Assembly: GCA_003978475.1 (NCBI GenBank)
Contig: QNZR01000236.1
Location: 1 to 10,184, forward strand
From: Sulfurimonas sp.
GTDB taxonomy: Bacteria > Campylobacterota > Campylobacteria > Campylobacterales > Sulfurimonadaceae
DNA: 10,184 nt
Direction: 5' to 3'
The notes under the pieces were generated by a model. That model did no database searches. It saw only the letters and a list, made by a program, of their open reading frames with translations, and was not told where the DNA came from. The translations under genes were made by a program, and so were the position numbers. This document shows, piece after piece, positions 6,543-10,184 of the stretch. The first letter of the stretch is position 1, and each line of letters opens with the position of its first letter.

Positions 6543-7373
6543 ATGCTGGCTATTAGTACCTATATTGACGCTATTCCACCGCTTCCGACATCGGTAATGG
6601 AGTTAACCGCGCTGCGTGACAACCCTGACCGCAGCCTCAAAGATGTTATTGCCATTGTCGAAACCGATTCCGTATTGGGTGCCAAAATTTTAGGACTCAT
6701 CAATACGCCCTTTTATGCCATGAAAAAAGAGATTACTTCCATCGCGGCAGCATGTGTTCAGCTAGGTGAAGCTACCATCTATTCAACCGCCCTTCTTATT
6801 GGTATTCGCAATAACTTTCCTTTTGATCTGTCTGCCTATGATATGTCTGAACGCAATTTTATTTTCAACACACTCATGCAGATGAATCTCATGAAAGAGT
6901 GGACCCGTTCCATTCAGCCTCACCATGCCAGCGAGCTTCAACTGGCAGCTTTTTTATCGGGTATTGGAAAAATACTGCTCAGTCACATTTTAGTGGAAGA
7001 GCATAAAGTGGATCACTTTAAAGAGAAGATTGCCAATGATACGCCGGAGTGGGTTGCCGAACTGGAAATTGTCGGTGTGAGCTCCCTACAGGTTTCTGCC
7101 ATGATGCTGCAGCACTGGAAAGTGGACCATGCCATTGTTGCTATTTTAAAACATACCGACTCATCAGAAAGCATACCTGAAGATTTTCAGCTGCCTGTAG
7201 CCATGATGGAAACGGTCTATCATATGTGGAATAACTGGGATAAAAGCGGTGATGACATTAAACATAAGGCACTTGAAGGATTTTCCATTTACGATGAGAC
7301 GCAACGACATGTTTACGAAAATGCACTGCAACGCACCATTACAAAACTTGAAGAAATACGAACGGTTCAGTAG
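6543..7373 (+). CDS. HDOD domain-containing protein
   Basis: Single-domain HDOD protein, 276 residues, cytoplasmic. The family signature is clear at the start: IPPLPTSVMELTALRDNPDRS (11-31), then VIAIVETDSVLGAKILGLINTPFY (35-58) and the SIAAACVQLG stretch (66-75). The helix that carries the metal-binding HD pair in true HD phosphohydrolases reads FLSGIGKILLSH (137-148), so the H and D are replaced by S and G. The later histidine region reads ILKHTDS (201-207). HDOD proteins are generally thought to be non-catalytic and to act in signalling or regulation, often with chemotaxis or c-di-GMP proteins. No such partner gene is adjacent here, and there is no extra output domain. A weak Shine-Dalgarno sequence precedes the ATG. 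The exact role is unknown. Confidence 0.88.
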   Translation: MLAISTYIDAIPPLPTSVMELTALRDNPDRSLKDVIAIVETDSVLGAKILGLINTPFYAMKKEITSIAAACVQLGEATIYSTALLIGIRNNFPFDLSAYDMSERNFIFNTLMQMNLMKEWTRSIQPHHASELQLAAFLSGIGKILLSHILVEEHKVDHFKEKIANDTPEWVAELEIVGVSSLQVSAMMLQHWKVDHAIVAILKHTDSSESIPEDFQLPVAMMETVYHMWNNWDKSGDDIKHKALEGFSIYDETQRHVYENALQRTITKLEEIRTVQ

Positions 7374-7386
7374 ACAAAACATACCA

Positions 7387-7403
7387 TATGAGACGGTTTC
7401 ATA
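7387..7403. terminator. Weak hairpin between convergent HDOD gene and rnpB
   Basis: TATGAGA (7387-7393) can pair with TTTCATA (7397-7403), seven pairs including one G-U, around a 3-nt loop, 14 nt after the HDOD stop. The plus strand has only CTTT after it; the minus strand has GTTTTG a few bases on, for rnpB. The stem is AT-rich and neither side has a good T-run, so this is only a possible shared terminator. Confidence 0.25.
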
Positions 7404-7414
7404 CTTTAAGAAGG

Positions 7415-7771
7415 TGGCACAACATAAGCCGGGTTCTGTCTAGGGTGATAATTAATCTCATATGATTCTTACGAAGCATCTTTAGCAAAACAATAGCAGG
7501 TGTAAGACTCTAACCATCTGTTTCTTGCTGCCAGGTTGGGTTTACAAGCGCTCCTTGTTACCAAGGAGCCTGGTGGTCTCTTACACCACCCTTTCACCGT
7601 TACCAATCTACAGTGTCCTAAAGTACAAAGAAGTACCCTTGGGGTAAATTGGCAGTCTACTTTCTGTTGCACTTTCCCTCACATTACTGCGGCCATCAGT
7701 TAGATGGAACCTCGTCTTACGGCAGCCCGGACTTTCCTCTTGAACAATTCAAGCTATCACCTGTTGCACCA
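7415..7771 (-). ncRNA. rnpB: RNase P RNA, bacterial type A
   Basis: The catalytic RNA of RNase P, which trims the 5' leader of pre-tRNAs together with the RnpA protein. Read on the minus strand, the conserved block GAGGAAAGTCCGGGCT lies near the 5' end (7724-7739). The central GGTGAAAGGG and GTAAGAGACCACC region lies at about 7571-7606. Next comes GGCAGCAAGAAACAGATGG, and the 3' signature ACAGAACCCGGCTTA is at 7425-7439. The ends form helix P1: 7762-7771 pairs with 7415-7424 over ten base pairs including two G-U, which sets the limits at about 357 nt. The 3' end may be a few bases off. It is convergent with the HDOD gene and follows the oor operon on the same strand with its own promoter. The open frames in this stretch are not genes. 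Confidence 0.96.
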
Positions 7772-7776
7772 GTGTA

Positions 7777-7800
7777 ATCATAATATAAAAAAAATAATGA
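7777..7800 (-). promoter_or_regulatory. rnpB: Promoter of rnpB
   Basis: On the minus strand the box TATGAT (7777-7782) lies five nt before the inferred rnpB 5' end at 7771, the right spacing for a -10 element. Upstream of it is a run of eight T residues in a TATT-rich stretch (about 7784-7800) and no clear -35. This T-rich layout is characteristic of main-sigma promoters in Campylobacter and Helicobacter. It supports both the rnpB start and the assignment of the organism. Confidence 0.6.
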
Positions 7801-7831
7801 AAAAGTAAAAGGAGTGTATCATATTGTGATC

Positions 7832-7851
7832 GAGCGACCAGAAGGTCACTC
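7832..7851 (-). terminator. Stable hairpin directly after the oorC stop
   Basis: On the minus strand GAGTGACC (7844-7851) pairs with GGTCGCTC (7832-7839), eight pairs with one wobble and a TTCT loop. The stem begins with the last G of the oorC stop codon. No T-run follows directly; the next T-rich segment (CTTTTACTTTTTC) starts about 20 nt later. It may be a terminator of unusual form or a 3' stabilising hairpin for the oor mRNA. Confidence 0.45.
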
Positions 7852-8420
7852 TAGGCGGAAGCAGCTTTTTTCATTGCCTCTCGTGCATATTTTTCACCAA
7901 GTTCATATGCTTTTTTATTAACATCATGAACTTTTGCCGGTACTTTTGATAACATCGTTTCAATCAAAACGTCCTTATCAATAGCATTCATCATGGTGTT
8001 GGCAATAGCCAGAGCAACAACAGACTGTGTAATCACATTACCCACTTCTTCTTTTGCAATCGTAATAATCGGAATTTCGTAAATCTTCCATTTTTTACGA
8101 TCCTCATCAGACGGATGTACCAGATTGGGATCAACAACAATTGTACCACCGGGCTGAACACCATTTTTAAAAAGCTGATAACTTTTATCTGCAACAGAAA
8201 GCATAAAACCAATTTCACCATCATTGGCATAAGGATAATAAATCTCTTTATCGTCAAGCTGAATATCAACAACCGTTGGTCCACCACGAACCTGTGATGT
8301 ATAGGTTGCCGTTTTTAATCCGTAACCACCGGTTTTAATTTTTGCAGCTGCAAAAATTTCACCGGCAAGAAGAACACCTTGTCCGCCAACACCTGTAAAT
8401 CTCATTAATGTTTTAGCCAT
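7851..8420 (-). CDS. oorC: 2-oxoglutarate:acceptor oxidoreductase, gamma subunit
   Basis: Gamma subunit (189 residues) of the CoA-dependent 2-oxoglutarate:acceptor oxidoreductase, which interconverts 2-oxoglutarate and succinyl-CoA plus CO2 with a low-potential electron carrier. It shows the gamma-domain glycine motif FTGVGGQGVLLAGE (8-21) and YTSQVRGGPT (40-49). A conserved core with IGFMLSVAD and GGTIVVDPNLV follows. The N-terminal residues resemble OorC of Campylobacter and Helicobacter. It starts 11 nt after oorB ends; its AAGGAG overlaps the oorB stop, so the genes are one transcription unit. In autotrophic Campylobacterota this enzyme runs in the reductive TCA cycle; in others it works oxidatively. 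The sequence does not tell which. Another 2-oxoacid as substrate is less likely, given the homology and subunit order. Confidence 0.93.
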   Translation of the reverse strand: MAKTLMRFTGVGGQGVLLAGEIFAAAKIKTGGYGLKTATYTSQVRGGPTVVDIQLDDKEIYYPYANDGEIGFMLSVADKSYQLFKNGVQPGGTIVVDPNLVHPSDEDRKKWKIYEIPIITIAKEEVGNVITQSVVALAIANTMMNAIDKDVLIETMLSKVPAKVHDVNKKAYELGEKYAREAMKKAASA

Positions 8421-8431
8421 TGTGTGTCTCC

Positions 8432-9289
8432 TTATATTTTTTTCTCAAAGTCATCTTGAGTGATTTTGCTTCTTTTACCTTGATGTACTTTTTGAATTTC
8501 TGCATACATATCGCAATATTCATCTGCTTGTGTATCTTGTTTCAAGACTCCTGTAGGAAGTAAATTTAATTGTTCATCCGGTGTCATCGCGTCATATTTT
8601 TTCTTGGAAACAGTAATGCTGTCAATCCATTGCAGATTTTCCATAGCAGATGCCATCTTATTTTTACGTCCAAGGTTGATGTGACAATTAGAAAGTACTT
8701 CCATCATCGAAAAACCTTTGTGTTCCATGGCTTTAATCATGATTTTCTCAAGTTTCTTCGGATCAAGCATGGTCTCACGCGCAACAAATGACGCTCCCGC
8801 AGCAATTGCCAGTTCACAGGTATCAAAAGTTGGATCAATATTTCCCGCCTTTTGAGATACCGTCCACATACCTTTTGGCGTCGTTGGTGATGTTTGTGAA
8901 TTGGTTAAGCCATAAATAAAGTTATTAATAACAATCATGGTCATATCAATATTGCGTCGACAACCATGAATGGTATGGTTACCGCCAATAGCTAAAGCAT
9001 CCCCGTCACCGGCAACACAGACTACCAGTTTATCCGGGCGTGCCAGTTTAATACCCGTAGCGTACGCAACTGTTCTACCATGTGTTGTGTGTACGGTATT
9101 GAAATCAACGTACGAAGAAAATCGTCCTGAGCAGCCGATGCCTGAAACAACACATACATCATCTTGTTTGATACCCATCTTATCGATCGCTCGAATAAAT
9201 GCTTTTAAAATAACACCATCACCACAACCCCAACACCACAGTGTTGGCATCTTCTCTAGTCTTAAATAATTATCATAATTAAATGCCAT
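8432..9289 (-). CDS. oorB: 2-oxoglutarate:acceptor oxidoreductase, beta (TPP-binding) subunit
   Basis: Beta subunit, 285 residues, that carries thiamine diphosphate and probably a [4Fe-4S] cluster. Cysteines for the cluster are in WCWGCGDG (C19, C22) and GIGCSGR (C53); C202 in SNCHINLG is a candidate fourth ligand. The TPP motif starts at GDGDALAIGG (94-103) and ends at MIVINN (118-123), followed by YGLTNSQTSPT, also typical of this family. The start ATG overlaps the oorA stop by one base (TAATG) and has a good AAGGAG before it. That spacing suggests coupled translation and equal subunit supply. The C-terminal 60 residues are charged and match the longer tail seen in OorB proteins. Confidence 0.95.
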   Translation of the reverse strand: MAFNYDNYLRLEKMPTLWCWGCGDGVILKAFIRAIDKMGIKQDDVCVVSGIGCSGRFSSYVDFNTVHTTHGRTVAYATGIKLARPDKLVVCVAGDGDALAIGGNHTIHGCRRNIDMTMIVINNFIYGLTNSQTSPTTPKGMWTVSQKAGNIDPTFDTCELAIAAGASFVARETMLDPKKLEKIMIKAMEHKGFSMMEVLSNCHINLGRKNKMASAMENLQWIDSITVSKKKYDAMTPDEQLNLLPTGVLKQDTQADEYCDMYAEIQKVHQGKRSKITQDDFEKKI

Positions 9290-10184
9290 TACAAAATCTC
9301 CTTCACTTTACTTACAATCTCATGTGGAGAAAGCGGTCTTCCATTAACTTTGAATAAGCCATCAATGTCGAGTCTGGAAGAGGCCCGCTGTACTTCAGAA
9401 TGAAACTGTCCAATATTGAGCTCAACTACAAGCACCTTGTCTATTTTGTCTGTGTATTCTTTGATTTTCTCAGCCGGAGACGGCCAAATGGTAATTGGAC
9501 GAAACAGCCCGGCTTTAATACCATCTGCACGTAAATGACGAATTGCCTCTTTTGCAGCAAGAGAGACCGAACCGTATGCAATAATCATAAAGTCAGCATC
9601 ATCCATCATAAACTCTTCGTAAGACTCTACTTCATCTTCATGAAGCGCCACCTTGTCCTCAAGTCTTTGAATCAGCTTGCGACATGTCTCTATTTCTTCA
9701 GTCGGGAAACCATTTTTATCGTGGTGAAGCCCCGTGAAATGGTATCGGTATCCCTCAAACATTGGATTCAATACTGCCGGCTCATCAGGCTTGCATTCAT
9801 ATGGAAAATAATCTTCGGCCGGACCATTAAACTGTTTTCGCGGAACAATTCCGGCTTTAACCTCTTCAAGTGTAGGAATTGTCGCTTTTGCGTGCATAAG
9901 ACCTAAAGTCGCATCTAAAAGTACAAATACAGGTTGCATAAATCTATCAGCCAAGTTAAATGCTCTTACTGTTTCAGTATAACACTCAGCCAAAGTACCT
10001 GCACAAAGTGCAATTGATTTATAATCTCCATGTGATGGGTTTTTCGCCTGAGCAATATCCCCTTGTGCAACACGTGTTGGAAGACCAGTTGATGGACCAC
10101 CTCTCATAACGTTTACAACAACCAAAGGAACTTCTGCCATTTGTGCCAAACCAAGGTTTTCAGCTTTAAGTGAAATACCAGGAC
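9289..10184 (-). CDS. oorA: 2-oxoglutarate:acceptor oxidoreductase, alpha subunit, C-terminal part (5' end outside window)
   Basis: About 297 C-terminal residues of the alpha subunit. The frame is open to the right edge; the first codons read PGISLKAENLGLAQMAEVP, the well-known strand before the pyrimidine-binding region, so the true start lies beyond the window. Then come VMRGGPSTGLPTR and QGDIAQAKNPSHGD, which contact TPP and substrate in this enzyme family. The second domain starts near DFMIIAYGSVSLAAKEAI and ends with VLVVELNIGQFHSEVQ, as in 2-oxoacid:acceptor oxidoreductases. The stop TAA shares its last base with the oorB ATG. A small ferredoxin-like oorD would be expected further upstream by analogy with Campylobacter, but it is not visible. 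Confidence 0.95.
   Translation of the reverse strand, partial: PGISLKAENLGLAQMAEVPLVVVNVMRGGPSTGLPTRVAQGDIAQAKNPSHGDYKSIALCAGTLAECYTETVRAFNLADRFMQPVFVLLDATLGLMHAKATIPTLEEVKAGIVPRKQFNGPAEDYFPYECKPDEPAVLNPMFEGYRYHFTGLHHDKNGFPTEEIETCRKLIQRLEDKVALHEDEVESYEEFMMDDADFMIIAYGSVSLAAKEAIRHLRADGIKAGLFRPITIWPSPAEKIKEYTDKIDKVLVVELNIGQFHSEVQRASSRLDIDGLFKVNGRPLSPHEIVSKVKEIL

Noticed and set aside
7469..7672. Open frame of 67 codons on the minus strand
   Set aside because: It lies wholly inside rnpB, has no ribosome binding site that I can see and no protein-like composition. The conserved RNA blocks explain the sequence.

Overview
The window looks like an ordinary chromosomal segment of a Campylobacterota (epsilonproteobacterial) organism, probably a Sulfurimonas/Sulfurovum-like or related free-living type. 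Three things support this: aspS followed directly by the short, lid-less adenylate kinase typical of Campylobacter and Helicobacter; a four-subunit-type 2-oxoglutarate:acceptor oxidoreductase in the order oorA-oorB-oorC; and promoters with a T-tract instead of a clear -35 box. The genus is an inference. No mobile element, phage gene, CRISPR array or tRNA was seen.

Layout. Bases 1-1873 (+ strand) form one tight operon: the 3' part of aspS, a short-form adk overlapping it by ATGA, and 16 nt later a second, long-form (E. coli-like) adk, ending in a hairpin plus T-run. Bases 1896-5433 (- strand) hold a convergent three-gene block, read from right to left: a cytosolic 5'-nucleotidase of the cN-I type (TTG start), bioA (ATGA overlap) and a BaiN/YhiN-type flavoprotein. 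A 40-nt divergent gap leads to a + strand class I methyltransferase of unknown substrate (5474-6463). It is followed by an HDOD-domain protein (6543-7373) with its own promoter and an 18-bp perfect palindrome. Convergent to that is the RNase P RNA gene rnpB (about 7415-7771, - strand), with a recognisable P1 helix and -10 box. From 7851 to the right edge (- strand) lies the oor operon: oorC, oorB and the C-terminal part of oorA, which runs off the window.

How the genes work together. The first block couples Asp-tRNA charging with AMP/ADP/ATP balance. The minus-strand block starts with an AMP-type nucleotidase, so nucleotide-monophosphate turnover is encoded on both sides of the 1.9 kb convergence. 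BioA supplies one biotin step, but no other bio gene is visible. The Oor enzyme makes or uses succinyl-CoA in an oxidative or reductive TCA cycle; its ferredoxin-like subunit OorD would be expected beyond the right edge.

I did not find a convincing undescribed system. The observations most worth a second look are the tandem pair of structurally different adenylate kinases, the palindrome over the HDOD promoter, a 14-bp palindromic repeat bracketing the minus-strand block, and the methyltransferase with an unassigned N-terminal half.
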